DNA of 64,000 bases from Sphaerisporangium perillae (GCF_023276435.1 NZ_JALLPO010000022.1:95000-158999); one strand, 5' to 3'; counted from the first letter of the stretch, positions 26,471 through 35,838 are shown. The notes: generated by a model not told the origin, from the letters alone. Program-made: numbers and translations.

Positions 26471-27721
26471 TCAGGCTGGGCCGAGGGCCGAGAGGTTACG
26501 GCGGAGGAAGTCACGTTCGGCCGTGTTGCCGGTGCGGGCGATCGCCGCTTCATACGCCTGGGCGGCCTCGGCGTCGCGGCCCAGGCGCCGCAGCAGGTCG
26601 GCGCGGATGGCGTGGAACAGGTGGTAGCCGCCGAGGTCGAGGGCGTCGACCAGGGAGAGCGCCGCCTGCGGCCCGTCGACCTCGGCCACCGCGACGGCGC
26701 GGTTGAGCGCCGCCACCGGGTTCGGGGCCGGCGCCAGGAGCTGGTCGTACAGGGCCACGATCTGCCGCCAGTCGGTGTCGGCGGCGGTCGGCGCGTCGCT
26801 GTGCACGGCGTTGATGGCGGCCTGGATCTGGTAGGGCCCTGGCCGGTCGCGCCGCAGGCACTGCCGGACGATGGCCTGGCCCTCGGCGATGAGCTCGCGG
26901 TCCCACCGGCCGCGGTCCTGGTCGGCCAGCAGCACCAGGTCGCCGCCGGGGGTGGTGCGGGCGGCCCGGCGCGACTCCAGGAGCAGCATGAGCGCGAGCA
27001 GCCCCATGACCTCCGGTTCGTCGGGCATGAGCTCGGCCAGCAGCCGTCCCAGGCGGACGGCTTCGGCGCACAGGTCCTCGCGGACCAGCCGGTCTCCGCT
27101 GCTCGCCGCGTAGCCCTCGTTGAAGACGAGGTAGACCACGGCCAGTACGGCCCGGAAGCGGTCGGGCAGTTCGGCCTCGGCCGGGACCCGGTAGGGGATG
27201 CCCGCGTCGCGGATCTTGTTCTTGGCCCGGACCAGCCGCTGGGCCATGGTGGCCTCCGGCACCAGGAAGGCGCGTGCGATCTCGGCGGTGGTGAGCCCGC
27301 CCAGCAGCCGCAGCGTCAGCGCGACGCGGGTGCCGGGGGCCAGCGAGGGGTGGCAGCAGGTGAAGATCAGACGTAGCCGGTCGTCGCGCACTGGGCCGTC
27401 CTGTGATGGTTCATCGCCGAGATCGCCTGGGTGACCGAGATGGCCGGGGTCGAGCAGGGCGGCCTGGGCATGGCGTTCCTGGCGGGTGCTCTCCCGGCGG
27501 AAGCGGTCGATGCCCCGGTTGCGGGCGGTGGTGATGATCCAGCCCGCCGGGCTCGGGGGCAGGCCGGTGGACGGCCACCGCCGCACCGCCTCGGTGAACG
27601 CGTCCTGGACCGCCTCCTCGGCGCTGTCGATGTCGCCGAGAACACGGACCAGGACGGCCACCGCGCGGCCGTACTCCTGACGGAACACCCGTTCAACGTC
27701 AGAGGCGGAAATAGCCGACAT
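26471..27721 (-). CDS. ECF42-type RNA polymerase sigma factor with TPR-like C-terminus
   Basis: Protein of 416 residues. Region 2 (about 8-75) has [16 protein letters not shown] and [19 protein letters not shown]; region 4 (about 125-180) has [20 protein letters not shown]. The following 230 residues are helical repeats ([25 protein letters not shown]), the DUF6596/TPR-like extension that defines the ECF42 group. In that family the extension controls activity in place of an anti-sigma factor. It lies 9 bases after a YCII-domain gene, its standard partner. I used the ATG at 27721; a TTG lies 9 bases upstream. Confidence 0.92.
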   Translation of the reverse strand: MSAISASDVERVFRQEYGRAVAVLVRVLGDIDSAEEAVQDAFTEAVRRWPSTGLPPSPAGWIITTARNRGIDRFRRESTRQERHAQAALLDPGHLGHPGDLGDEPSQDGPVRDDRLRLIFTCCHPSLAPGTRVALTLRLLGGLTTAEIARAFLVPEATMAQRLVRAKNKIRDAGIPYRVPAEAELPDRFRAVLAVVYLVFNEGYAASSGDRLVREDLCAEAVRLGRLLAELMPDEPEVMGLLALMLLLESRRAARTTPGGDLVLLADQDRGRWDRELIAEGQAIVRQCLRRDRPGPYQIQAAINAVHSDAPTAADTDWRQIVALYDQLLAPAPNPVAALNRAVAVAEVDGPQAALSLVDALDLGGYHLFHAIRADLLRRLGRDAEAAQAYEAAIARTGNTAERDFLRRNLSALGPA

Positions 27722-27730
27722 GTCGTGCAA

Positions 27731-28084
27731 TCAGGCTTCGTACTCTCCCAGGAACGGGCGCACCTCGATCGGGAGCGTGCCGGCCCGGGCGAGCCTGCGC
27801 CCCCACTCCAGGGCGGCGTCGAGGTCGGCCGCCCGGATGACGACGAACCCGCCGATGTGCTCCTTGCCCTCGATGTACGGCCCGTCGGTGATGAGCGCCT
27901 CGCCGTCCTCGACCCGCACCACGGTGGCCGAACTCGTGGGATGCAGCCTGCTGGTGAAGACCCACGCGCCGGCGGCCTCCATCTCCTGGTGCACGGCCTC
28001 GAGATCTCGCATGATCGGCCCCAGCACCTCGGGCGGGGGAGGGTCCCCATGGGGCTGGTACATGCTCAGCAGATACTGCTTCAA
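27731..28084 (-). CDS. YCII/DGPF-domain protein
   Basis: Protein of 117 residues with the dimeric ferredoxin-like fold of the YCII family: MKQYLLSMYQPHG, then VEDGEALITDGPYIEGKEHI (the DGPF-like signature as DGPY) and GFVVIRAADLDAALEW. These proteins accompany ECF42 sigma factors and are usually their main transcriptional target. Enzymatic function is unknown. The stop is followed within 10 bases by the sigma factor start, so translation may be coupled. Confidence 0.9.
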   Translation of the reverse strand: MKQYLLSMYQPHGDPPPPEVLGPIMRDLEAVHQEMEAAGAWVFTSRLHPTSSATVVRVEDGEALITDGPYIEGKEHIGGFVVIRAADLDAALEWGRRLARAGTLPIEVRPFLGEYEA

Positions 28085-28228
28085 CCTTCGACTCCTCCTC
28101 GTCGCGACCGCTCGGCCGGCCGGCGGGTCGCGATGATCTCGCGGCCGGCGCCGGGCCGGCTTCTCACTCCTATACGAACGGCTCGCGGCCGGATCGACAC
28201 CGGAAGAGGAGCGAATCCGGAAAATTCT

Positions 28229-28298
28229 TCAGCCGTCAGCCGTCAGCCGTCAGCCGTCAGCCGTCAGCCGTCAGCCGTCAGCCGTCAGCCGTCAGCCG
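28229..28298. repeat. Heptanucleotide array (TCAGCCG)x10
   Basis: Ten uninterrupted copies of TCAGCCG, 70 bases. Read on the minus strand the unit is CGGCTGA, and the first copy supplies the stop codon of the monooxygenase-like gene. Since 7 is not a multiple of 3, TGA appears in all three frames within the array. Confidence 0.95.
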
Positions 28299-29500
28299 GC
28301 GGGGTGGCCGCCCGGAGCCCAGACGAGCAGGCCCAGGCACATCTCGTCGCTGGTGCCCTCGCCCCAGACGACGTACCGCGCGGGCACGCCCTGCAACGCG
28401 GGCAGCATCTTGCGCAGCCCCGCGTCGTGGGTGCAGGTCACCCGGAAGGTGTCGCCGGGCTTGACGGTGACGGGCTTGTCGAGCGGGCGGATGGCCTGGT
28501 CGTCGAAGTTGTAGTTGGGGATGTCCAGGAGCGTGCGCGCCCCTGGTGTCCCGGGGTTGAGCTCGACCTTGATCGAGCGCCCGAGCAGGTGCATGTGGCC
28601 GGCGACCGCGTATATCGTGCCGCCCGCCGGGGTCTGCTGGTCGCAGTGCTGCGTGGGCCCGGGCACGGGCGGCTTGGCGTTGTTGCAGTACTGGTTGAGC
28701 CGGGTGACCGTGTCCCCGGCCTGCTGCCCGAAGCGCTGGGCGACGTCGCGCACCGCCGCCTGGCGGTCGCACAGCGGGCCCGACTCGGCGGCCGTGCACG
28801 GCAGTTCGATGGGCGCGATCAGCTGCTCGGTCGCGAGCGGGGTCAGCCGCGCCTTGCCATCGGTGAGCCGCAGCCTGATCGCCGACTGGTCGCTGCTGCC
28901 CGGCTTGCCGTGGGTGGCGAGCAGGTTGTAGTGCACCTGCATGATCAGCCGGCTGCCCGCGGGCATCGGGTAGCCGACCTTCTGTGTGAGCAGCGTCTCG
29001 TTGGCGCCCGGCGCCCAGTGGCCGATCCAGTCGCCGCCTTCCACACCGGCGTCGCCGAAGCAGGTCCAGCCCTCGCCCGGCGTCTGCTCGTCGTACGCCT
29101 TCGCGGCCTTCACCTGGTCGGGCCCGATCCTGAAGATGATGGCGTGGTGGACGATCGCGGTGTTCTGCGGCAGGAACTGGCTGCCGGTGAGGAACGCCTC
29201 GTGCGTGAGCCCGGGGTCGACCAGGAAGCACCGGTATTCATCGGTGCCTCCCGAGGGGGCGGCCGGCGTGTACGGCGAGGGCAGCTTGAGATCGACGAAC
29301 CGCTCCGACGCCCGCAGCGGCGCGGCCGGCGGAGGCGTGAAAGGTTTCCCGTGGGCGTGCGCCGTGGTGGCCGGTCCCGCGCTCGTGGTGCCCGAAGCGG
29401 ACGGATGCTCCTGCGAACCGCATGACACGATGAGCAACGTGGCGGCGAGCGCGATGGCCACCCCCGTCACCCACCGCACCGGCCGTAACGCGTCTTTCAT
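28292..29500 (-). CDS. Copper type II monooxygenase-like lipoprotein
   Basis: Protein of 402 residues: signal peptide with lipobox (LLIVSCGS, Cys at about 27), a His/Thr/Ala-rich linker, then two beta domains resembling the ascorbate-dependent PHM/DBH monooxygenases. Candidate copper ligands are NTAIVHHAIIF and MQVHYN in the first domain and AGHMHLLG with DEMC in the second. Paired Cys residues (for example CTAAESGPLC) suggest disulfides, fitting an extracytoplasmic enzyme. The hydroxylated substrate is unknown. The C-terminus runs into the heptamer array. Confidence 0.8.
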   Translation of the reverse strand: MKDALRPVRWVTGVAIALAATLLIVSCGSQEHPSASGTTSAGPATTAHAHGKPFTPPPAAPLRASERFVDLKLPSPYTPAAPSGGTDEYRCFLVDPGLTHEAFLTGSQFLPQNTAIVHHAIIFRIGPDQVKAAKAYDEQTPGEGWTCFGDAGVEGGDWIGHWAPGANETLLTQKVGYPMPAGSRLIMQVHYNLLATHGKPGSSDQSAIRLRLTDGKARLTPLATEQLIAPIELPCTAAESGPLCDRQAAVRDVAQRFGQQAGDTVTRLNQYCNNAKPPVPGPTQHCDQQTPAGGTIYAVAGHMHLLGRSIKVELNPGTPGARTLLDIPNYNFDDQAIRPLDKPVTVKPGDTFRVTCTHDAGLRKMLPALQGVPARYVVWGEGTSDEMCLGLLVWAPGGHPAG

Positions 29501-29711
29501 GATCGCCCCCTGCCTGGCCGGGATCCGCGTGGATCACCGGCACGTCGAATGGAAGATCCTCTCGGTCCGGTCCGGGGTCCCGGGTGGAGCCCGGAGCGTG
29601 TCGAGCGTGTCGAACTGAGGATGTGGCCCGATCTGCTTCCACCCTGCGCGGTCCCGGAGTGGTTCCGCATCCCTCCGGAGGCGGAAGGCGCTCGTTCTTT
29701 CGGTTGAGGCC

Positions 29712-32042
29712 CTACGGACGACAGGGCGCGGGCGAGGTGTCCGTCCTCTGGCGCAGCCGGGCCAGCACGGGGGGCAGGTCGTGCTCGTGGACGATCGTCA
29801 GGCGCCGGGTCGCGCGGGTGATCGCCACGTACAGGTCCTGGCCGCCCTTCGGGGACTGGGCCAGGATCTCGTCGGGCGCGACGATCACCACGGAGTCGAA
29901 CTCCAGGCCCTTGGACCGGGTGACGGTCAGGACGACAGAGGGGGAGTCCAGGGCGTCCGCCGTGAGCGCCGACGCCGCCTCGGGAAGCATCGCGGCGATC
30001 TCGTCGTGCCGGGCGTCGGGGGTCAGGACGGCCAGCCTTCCCTCGCCGATCTCCGCGTGCTCGGACCGCACCAGCTCGGCGAGGGCTTGGCGAAGCCCGG
30101 CGCGGGGCACCCGCAGGGCGCGCGGCGGCGCCTCCCCTCCGCGGACGGAGATCGGCGGCTCCTGGTCCGGGGCCACGGCCTTCAGCACGTCGGCGGCGAC
30201 CTCCATGATCTCCGCCGGGGTCCGGTAGTTGACCAGCAGGCGGGCTTCGCGCCAGCGTCCCCGGACGTAAGGGTCGAGCATCTCGCCCCATGACCGCGCG
30301 CCCGCCGCCGAGCCGGTCTGGGCGACGTCGCCGACGACCGTCAGGGAGCGGGTCGGGATGCGGCGCATGACCGTGCGCCAGGCCATCGGCGACAGCTCCT
30401 GCGCCTCGTCCACGATGACGTGGCCATAGGCCCAGCGCCGGTCGCGCTCGGCCTTCTGCGCGGTCGTCAGGCCCGATCCGTCGCCGTCGTGCCAATCGGC
30501 GAGGTCGCGTGCGTCCAGCATCGTCGTCTCGGCGACCCCGCTGATCACCAGCACGTCCCGCGCGTACCGTTCCATGACGCGGCGCTCTTGCCGTGCGGCC
30601 CGTTCGGCGGCGGCGGCCTGCGCGGCGTCCTCGCCGAGCAGCTCGGCGGCCTCGTCCAGCAGGGGGACGTCGTCGACGGTCCAGGGCGCTCCGGCCGGGC
30701 GCGCGAGCAGGTCCGCCTCCTCGGGCCGCAGCACCCCGGCGGCGGCCGAGCGCAGCGCGGCGGGGTCGGCGAGCAGCTCGGCGACCAGCCGTTCGGGCGT
30801 GAGGAGCGGCCACAGCTCGTCCAGGGCCTCGCGCACCGAGCGGGTCTGCCACAGCGCGGCGCGGGCGTACCGCAGGTCTTCCTCGTCGAGCGGGCGGTCC
30901 AGTTGCCGCGCCTCGTCCAGGGCGAGCGCGGTGAGGGCCGAGTCGACGAACAGCTTGCGCGCCACGTTGTGCGGGCTCCGCACGGTTCGTGCCCTGTCGC
31001 GGGCTCGGACGCAGGTGTCGTGTCCGATCCGCAGCGCCATCCGCTCCACCACGACCTCGACGCCGCCTCGCACCGAGGTCTTGGTGGGGACCAGGATCGT
31101 GAGGTCGCCGCCGGGTACGCGCTGGCGGTCGCGTACCGCGGCCCTGAGGAGGTCGACCATCCGCGGGTCGCTCTTGACGACGGCCGTTCGCGGCTCGTCG
31201 GCGGCGGTGGCGCGCACGCCGGGGTACAGCTCGCCCACGGTGGTGAGCACGACCTCGGTCTCGCCGAGGGACGGCAGCACGTTGCCGATGTAGCGCAGGA
31301 ACATGGTGTTCGGGCCGACGACCAGGACGCCGCGGCGTTCCAGGGTGTCGCGGTGCGCGTACAGCAGGTAGGCCGCGCGGTGCAGGGCGGCCACGGTCTT
31401 GCCCGTTCCGGGGCCTCCCTGGACGACCAGCGCCCCCGGCAGGCCGGACCTGATCACCTGGTCCTGCTCGGCCTGGATGGTCGCGACGACGTCGCCCATG
31501 CGCCCGGTGCGCCCGCGCCGCAGCGCCGCCATGAGGGCGGCCTCGCCGACGAGGGTGCGGCGGTCGGGCTCGCTCATCCGCCCGAGGTCGAACACCTCGT
31601 CGTCGAGGTCGACGACGGTACGGCCGCGGGTGTGCAGGTGGCGGCGGCGTACCAGCGGGCCGGGGTCGCTCGGGGTGGCGGTGTAGAACGGGCGGGCGGC
31701 GGGCGCGCGCCAGTCGATCAGGACCAGCTCGTCGCCCGCGTCGCGCAGCCCGACGCGGCCTATGTAGTACGTCTCGTCGCCGGCCTCGTCGATCCGGCCG
31801 AAGCACAGCCCGCGCTCCACGCCGGACAGCTGTGAGGCGCGCCGGGCGTGCTCGTGGGACGACACGTCGCGTTCGACGCGGGCCTGGTGGGTGCCGCCGG
31901 GCGTGCCGCGCCCGTGCTCCTCGCGGAGCGCCGTCTCGGCGCGCCGGCGTACGGCGTCGAGGCGGTCGTACAGCATGGAGACGTAGGACTGTTCGGCTCG
32001 CAGGGCTTCGGCGCGGGCGGTTGAGGGTGCGCGATGCTCCAT
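29712..32042 (-). CDS. HelD/HelR-type RNA polymerase-associated helicase
   Basis: SF1 (UvrD-like) ATPase of 776 residues. It starts with a long coiled coil (about 10-70), then the Walker A motif QGGPGTGKTVAALHRAAYLL (about 200), the DEAQ motif in VIVDEAQELSPM, and late motifs VVGDVAQTGS and VTRSKGLEFD. The N-terminal coiled coil and insert architecture fit HelD, which rescues stalled RNA polymerase; the HelR subtype protects against rifampicin in actinomycetes. TATACC 6 bases before the ATG suggests leaderless transcription. I did not find the rifampicin-associated element that precedes known helR genes. Confidence 0.85.
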   Translation of the reverse strand: MEHRAPSTARAEALRAEQSYVSMLYDRLDAVRRRAETALREEHGRGTPGGTHQARVERDVSSHEHARRASQLSGVERGLCFGRIDEAGDETYYIGRVGLRDAGDELVLIDWRAPAARPFYTATPSDPGPLVRRRHLHTRGRTVVDLDDEVFDLGRMSEPDRRTLVGEAALMAALRRGRTGRMGDVVATIQAEQDQVIRSGLPGALVVQGGPGTGKTVAALHRAAYLLYAHRDTLERRGVLVVGPNTMFLRYIGNVLPSLGETEVVLTTVGELYPGVRATAADEPRTAVVKSDPRMVDLLRAAVRDRQRVPGGDLTILVPTKTSVRGGVEVVVERMALRIGHDTCVRARDRARTVRSPHNVARKLFVDSALTALALDEARQLDRPLDEEDLRYARAALWQTRSVREALDELWPLLTPERLVAELLADPAALRSAAAGVLRPEEADLLARPAGAPWTVDDVPLLDEAAELLGEDAAQAAAAERAARQERRVMERYARDVLVISGVAETTMLDARDLADWHDGDGSGLTTAQKAERDRRWAYGHVIVDEAQELSPMAWRTVMRRIPTRSLTVVGDVAQTGSAAGARSWGEMLDPYVRGRWREARLLVNYRTPAEIMEVAADVLKAVAPDQEPPISVRGGEAPPRALRVPRAGLRQALAELVRSEHAEIGEGRLAVLTPDARHDEIAAMLPEAASALTADALDSPSVVLTVTRSKGLEFDSVVIVAPDEILAQSPKGGQDLYVAITRATRRLTIVHEHDLPPVLARLRQRTDTSPAPCRP

Positions 32043-32208
32043 CAGTGTGGTATACTCCTAACGGGCAGTGCTGTGAGACTGGCGTTAAGACATGCCAAGC
32101 GATAGAGCGTAACAGCTCATCCTCCGCGTCGCCATCCACCCGTCACCGAGCCCGCGTGCGAGTCCCCGCCGGCCTGTGCGCCCCTCTGCCCGTGCGCCCC
32201 TGGGCCGG

Positions 32209-32580
32209 TCAGGCCCTCTGCAGGAGCGCCACCGCGTCTTCCGTGTTCGGGAAGATCTCGAAGTGCTGGTCGAGGTTGGTGATCACGAGCAGCCTCGAGA
32301 TCGCCCCGGGCGCCACCGCCAGCGCCAGCCTCCCGTCCAGCTCCCGCACCCGGTTGTAGGTGCCGACCAGCAGGCCCAGCCCCATGGAGTCGCAGAACCT
32401 GGTGCGGGTGAGGTCGAGTACCAGGCGTGGCGGCCGGGACACTCCTATCGCGTGGTCGAGTTCCGCGCGCAGCCGCGGAACGGCGCTCATGTCGAGCTCG
32501 CCGCTGATCTCCACGACCACGCAGGGCCCATCGTGCCTTTCGCGAATGTCCAGTCCCGTGTCGCGTGCGGGGTAGGCCAT
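32209..32580 (-). CDS. STAS-domain anti-sigma factor antagonist
   Basis: Protein of 123 residues covering one STAS domain (about 8-115). ISGELDMSAVPRLRAEL and the phospho-acceptor region RFCDSMGLGLLV (Ser after Asp) match SpoIIAA/RsbV proteins, where the Ser is phosphorylated by an anti-sigma kinase and released by a PP2C phosphatase. No partner kinase is adjacent. A multidomain PP2C phosphatase lies 14 kb away. Confidence 0.9.
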   Translation of the reverse strand: MAYPARDTGLDIRERHDGPCVVVEISGELDMSAVPRLRAELDHAIGVSRPPRLVLDLTRTRFCDSMGLGLLVGTYNRVRELDGRLALAVAPGAISRLLVITNLDQHFEIFPNTEDAVALLQRA

Positions 32581-32719
32581 GCCCTCACCTCCGTTTCCGG
32601 CTCGCTACCCCGACAAAACGGCAATAAGCCCACACGGCCAAATAAGCTGCTGGGCCGGGTGATGACAACGCGGTGATTGCGCCGCGTGGCGCGGGTCAGC
32701 GGTTACATAATGAATCGCA

Positions 32720-34531
32720 ATGAAGACGGAAAGTAGTCGGCATGTCGACGTGAGCATCGTGGTGCCCGTCCACAATTGCCGCCCCTACCTCGACCGGTGT
32801 CTCACGTCGCTGCTCATGCAGCCCGTCAGCAAAGAGATCGTCGTCGTCGACGACGGGTCCACCGACGGCAGCCGTGACCTCCTCGCCGACTATGCCCAGA
32901 AATTTCCGGAAATACGGGTCTGCTACCAGCAGGCCTCCGGCGGCGCCGCCCGGCCGAGGAACCGGGCCATCGCCCAGGCCGGCGGCCGGTACGTCTTCTT
33001 CTGCGACGCCGACGACCACCTCGGCCCCGAGGCGCTGCCGCGCATGCTGGCCATGGCCGAGCGCAACGGCTCCGACATCGTGCTCGGCAAGATGGTCGGG
33101 CACGGCCGCAAGGTCCCCACCTCCATGTTCCGCGAGAACCGCGACCGCGCGCCGCTCGGCGAGAGCACGGTCTACAACCTCCTCACCTGCTTCAAGCTCT
33201 TCCGCCGCGAGCTGCTCACCCGCCACCGCATCCGCTTCGACGAGTCGCTGCGGGTCGGGGAGGACATCATCTTCTCGGTCCACGCCTACTGCCACGCCCA
33301 GACGATCTCCGTGGTCGCCGACCACGACTGCTACCACCTGATGGCCCGGCCGGACGGCAGCAGCATCATGCAGGAGCCCGGCAGCCGCGACCCGCTCGCC
33401 TGGCTGCGCATGATCCGCGCGCCCATCGAGCTCATGATCCGCCACGTCCCCGCGGGGCCGCTCCGCGACCACCTCCTGCGCCGGCACTTCCGCTTCGACA
33501 TCCTCGGCCAGCTCGGCGCGCCGTTCCTGACGGCCGACGCGGCGGTGCGGCGGGTCATCGCCCAAGAGGTGTCCGGCATGTGCGCGACCTGGCTGACCGA
33601 CGGGGTGCTCGAGAGGCTGCGCCCGATCGACCGGCTCCGGGCCGCCTCGCTCGGCGACGTCGACCGCCTGGTGCGGCTCGCCCGCGTCGAGACCGCGGCG
33701 CTGCGCCGCCGCCTGACCGGGCTCGCATGGGTGGGCGACCGCCTGGAGGTCTCCGGCCGCGCGTCCCTCGCCGACTCCTGGAACGGCGTCACGGTCGGCC
33801 TGCTCCTGCGGGAGCGTTCCACCTCGGCTGAGCGCCGGGTCCCGGTGACCTCCGTGGCCGACGTCTTCGTCGGCAGCGTCGAGGTGTCACGCCTGCCGCC
33901 CGGCGTGTGGGACATGTACGTCGTGATCGCGCGCGAGGGGGTGCGCCGGGTGGCGAGGTTCGGCGCCGACCGCGATCCCGAGGTGGGGAGTCCCGCCCCC
34001 CGTCTGATGTCCGCGGTCGCGGTGCCGTACTTCACCCGCCCGCGCGGCAACCTCAGCATCGACGTCGGCGGCCACGTGGCCGCGGTCCCCGGGTCCGTAC
34101 GGCTGACCCGCGCCGCCTGGGGCGGCAAGGGGACGCTCACCATCGAAGGCTCGGTGACCGTGGGCGGCGGGTGTCCCGCGGCGTGGTCCGCACGACAGGT
34201 GGTCTGGCGGGAGCGGTCCTCGGGGAACGAGCGGCGGGTCTCCGCCTCGGCCGCTGGCGACGCGCGGTTCACCGCCACGGCGACGCTGGACGTTCCGGGC
34301 GTCTGGGAGGCCGATCTGGAGCTCAACCTGGGCGGGCCGCCTCTCCGCTACCCCGTCCAGGTCGGCGAGGCCGAGCTCGCGGAGCTCGGGCCGGGCATGG
34401 CGTGGTGGCGCGGCCGAAGGCGCTGGACGGCGACGGTCCGCGCTTCCAAGATCCGGCGCAGGCTCGTGGTGACCGTCCGGGCCAGAGACCCGAGGGCGGT
34501 CGTGCGCCGTTCGATCCGCATCGGCCGCTGA
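32720..34531 (+). CDS. Family 2 glycosyltransferase with C-terminal beta domains
   Basis: Protein of 603 residues. The GT-A domain (about 8-240) has SIVVPVHNCRPYLDRCL, VVVDDGSTDGS, the DxD motif in FFCDADDHL and LRVGEDIIFSVHAYCHAQ. A helical segment leads to about 250 residues of beta-rich sequence, the organisation of TarS/TarP-like wall teichoic acid glycosyltransferases. It probably decorates a wall polymer at the membrane's inner face. CATAAT lies 8 bases before the ATG and no ribosome site is seen, again suggesting a near-leaderless transcript. Confidence 0.85.
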   Translation: MKTESSRHVDVSIVVPVHNCRPYLDRCLTSLLMQPVSKEIVVVDDGSTDGSRDLLADYAQKFPEIRVCYQQASGGAARPRNRAIAQAGGRYVFFCDADDHLGPEALPRMLAMAERNGSDIVLGKMVGHGRKVPTSMFRENRDRAPLGESTVYNLLTCFKLFRRELLTRHRIRFDESLRVGEDIIFSVHAYCHAQTISVVADHDCYHLMARPDGSSIMQEPGSRDPLAWLRMIRAPIELMIRHVPAGPLRDHLLRRHFRFDILGQLGAPFLTADAAVRRVIAQEVSGMCATWLTDGVLERLRPIDRLRAASLGDVDRLVRLARVETAALRRRLTGLAWVGDRLEVSGRASLADSWNGVTVGLLLRERSTSAERRVPVTSVADVFVGSVEVSRLPPGVWDMYVVIAREGVRRVARFGADRDPEVGSPAPRLMSAVAVPYFTRPRGNLSIDVGGHVAAVPGSVRLTRAAWGGKGTLTIEGSVTVGGGCPAAWSARQVVWRERSSGNERRVSASAAGDARFTATATLDVPGVWEADLELNLGGPPLRYPVQVGEAELAELGPGMAWWRGRRRWTATVRASKIRRRLVVTVRARDPRAVVRRSIRIGR

Positions 34532-34535
34532 CGGG

Positions 34536-34551
34536 CGCCTCGTGTGAGGCG
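34536..34551 (+). terminator. Weak hairpin after the glycosyltransferase gene
   Basis: CGCCTC-GTGT-GAGGCG, a 6-bp stem with no T-run. Termination is plausible but not strong. The rest of the 272-base gap holds the next promoter. Confidence 0.4.
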
Positions 34552-34745
34552 AGGGGGTGATGGGTATGTGCCGGGGGGCTGACCTGCGAAATCGCCACGG
34601 CGCCTCCTGAAGGGGATACCAGGGGAGAGGTGCCCTGGCGGGACTGGGGCCCCTGTTCCGCCCCCCTACCGCCGGGATCGGGCGGCTGCCGTCCCTTATC
34701 GGCGGAGGCCGGATCCCCACCCTTCCGGCCGTTAATGCCAATCTC

Positions 34746-34773
34746 TTGCACCTACAACCCGATGGCTTAGAGT
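34746..34773 (+). promoter_or_regulatory. Probable promoter of the CbiMN-Q-O operon
   Basis: TTGCAC, a 16-base spacer and TAGAGT, with the predicted start about 25 bases before the GTG of cbiMN and a GGAGG ribosome site at 34793-34797. I looked for cobalamin riboswitch elements in the leader and found none; GC-rich hairpins such as CCAGGG/CCCTGG (34620-34639) lie upstream of this promoter. Confidence 0.45.
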
Positions 34774-34803
34774 TGGGGCGACTCGATTACTCGGAGGCTC
34801 CTG

Positions 34804-35838
34804 GTGCACGTACCAGACGGTTTCTTCAATGCGTCCGTGTCCATCGCCGCGGGCGCCTTCGCGGCGGCGGGGCTCGCCGTGTGCCTGCGCGGCGCGCGGC
34901 GCGAGTTGGACGACCGCACGGCACCGATGGCGGGCCTGGTGGCGGCGTTCATCTTCGCCGTCCAGATGCTCAACTTCCCGGTCGCGGCAGGCACGAGCGG
35001 CCACCTGCTGGGCGGCACGCTCGCCGCGGTGCTCGTCGGGCCGTACACGGCCGTCCTATGCGTGGCCGTGGTGCTGCTGGTCCAGGGGTTCTTCTTCGCG
35101 GACGGCGGCCTCACCGCGCTGGGCGTCAACATCACGCTGATGGCGATCGTGACCGCCGCCGTGGGCTGGACGGTGTTCCGCCTGATCGTCCGCAGCGCCC
35201 CCCGCAGCCGGGCCGCCGTCTCGGTCGCGGCCTTCATCGGGGCCGCCGTCTCCGTGCCGGTCGCGGCGATGGGCTTCACCGTGCTGTTCTGGCTCGGCGG
35301 CACCGCCCCGATCGACGTGTCGTCGGTGGCCATCGCCATGGGCGGGGTGCACGTCCTGATCGGCCTCGGCGAGGGCCTGATCACCGCGCTCACCGTCAGC
35401 AGTGTCCTCGCCGTGCGGCCCGACCTGGTGTACGGGGCGCGCGGGCTGAAGACCCGGCTCTTGCTGCGCACGGCCGACGGCCGCAGCACCGAGGTGATCG
35501 ACGAACCGGCCCCCGCGCCGGCCCGGAGCCTACGGCCGATTCTCATCGGCGGCGCGCTGGTCGCCGTGCTCCTGGCGGGCGTCGTGTCCTTCTACGCCTC
35601 CAGCAGCCCCGACGGCCTGGAGAAGGTCGCCGGTGACAAGGGGCTCAACGCGAACGAGCAGAGCCACGTGCTCGGCGACTCGCCCCTCGCCGACTACGGC
35701 GTCAAGGGCGTCGGCAACGAGCGGCTCGCCGTGGGGCTCGCCGGGGTCGCCGGCGTCGGCATCACCGTGCTCGCCGGGGGCGCGATCTTCTACACCGTGC
35801 GCCGCCGCACCCGAGACAGGGAGAAGGTCAGCGCGTAA
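34804..35838 (+). CDS. cbiM: Cobalt/nickel ECF transporter substrate component, CbiM-CbiN fusion
   Basis: Protein of 344 residues. Residues 1-225 are CbiM/NikM: it begins M-H-V-P-D-G, where the N-terminal amino group and His2 bind the metal, followed by several membrane helices with LNFPVAAGTSGHLLGG (second metal His). Residues about 240-335 are CbiN/NikN: two helices around a periplasmic loop with PDGLEKVAGDKGL. Because Met1-His2 is part of the metal site, the GTG at 34804 must be the start. The fusion is common in actinobacteria. Its stop overlaps cbiQ by one base. Metal choice (Co or Ni) cannot be read from sequence. Confidence 0.92.
   Translation: MHVPDGFFNASVSIAAGAFAAAGLAVCLRGARRELDDRTAPMAGLVAAFIFAVQMLNFPVAAGTSGHLLGGTLAAVLVGPYTAVLCVAVVLLVQGFFFADGGLTALGVNITLMAIVTAAVGWTVFRLIVRSAPRSRAAVSVAAFIGAAVSVPVAAMGFTVLFWLGGTAPIDVSSVAIAMGGVHVLIGLGEGLITALTVSSVLAVRPDLVYGARGLKTRLLLRTADGRSTEVIDEPAPAPARSLRPILIGGALVAVLLAGVVSFYASSSPDGLEKVAGDKGLNANEQSHVLGDSPLADYGVKGVGNERLAVGLAGVAGVGITVLAGGAIFYTVRRRTRDREKVSA

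Noticed and set aside
28229..28298. CRISPR array
   Set aside because: Unit is 7 bases with no spacers; it is a simple tandem repeat.
27431..29425. 664-codon plus-strand frame over the sigma factor, YCII and monooxygenase genes
   Set aside because: Runs antisense across three recognisable genes; no family similarity.
29497..32139. 880-codon minus-strand frame over the helicase gene
   Set aside because: A different frame gives the HelD-type protein with all motifs; this one is Arg/Pro-rich shadow.
34532..34803. Cobalamin or NiCo riboswitch before cbiMN
   Set aside because: I could not find the conserved B12-box or a four-way junction pattern; only GC-rich hairpins are present.
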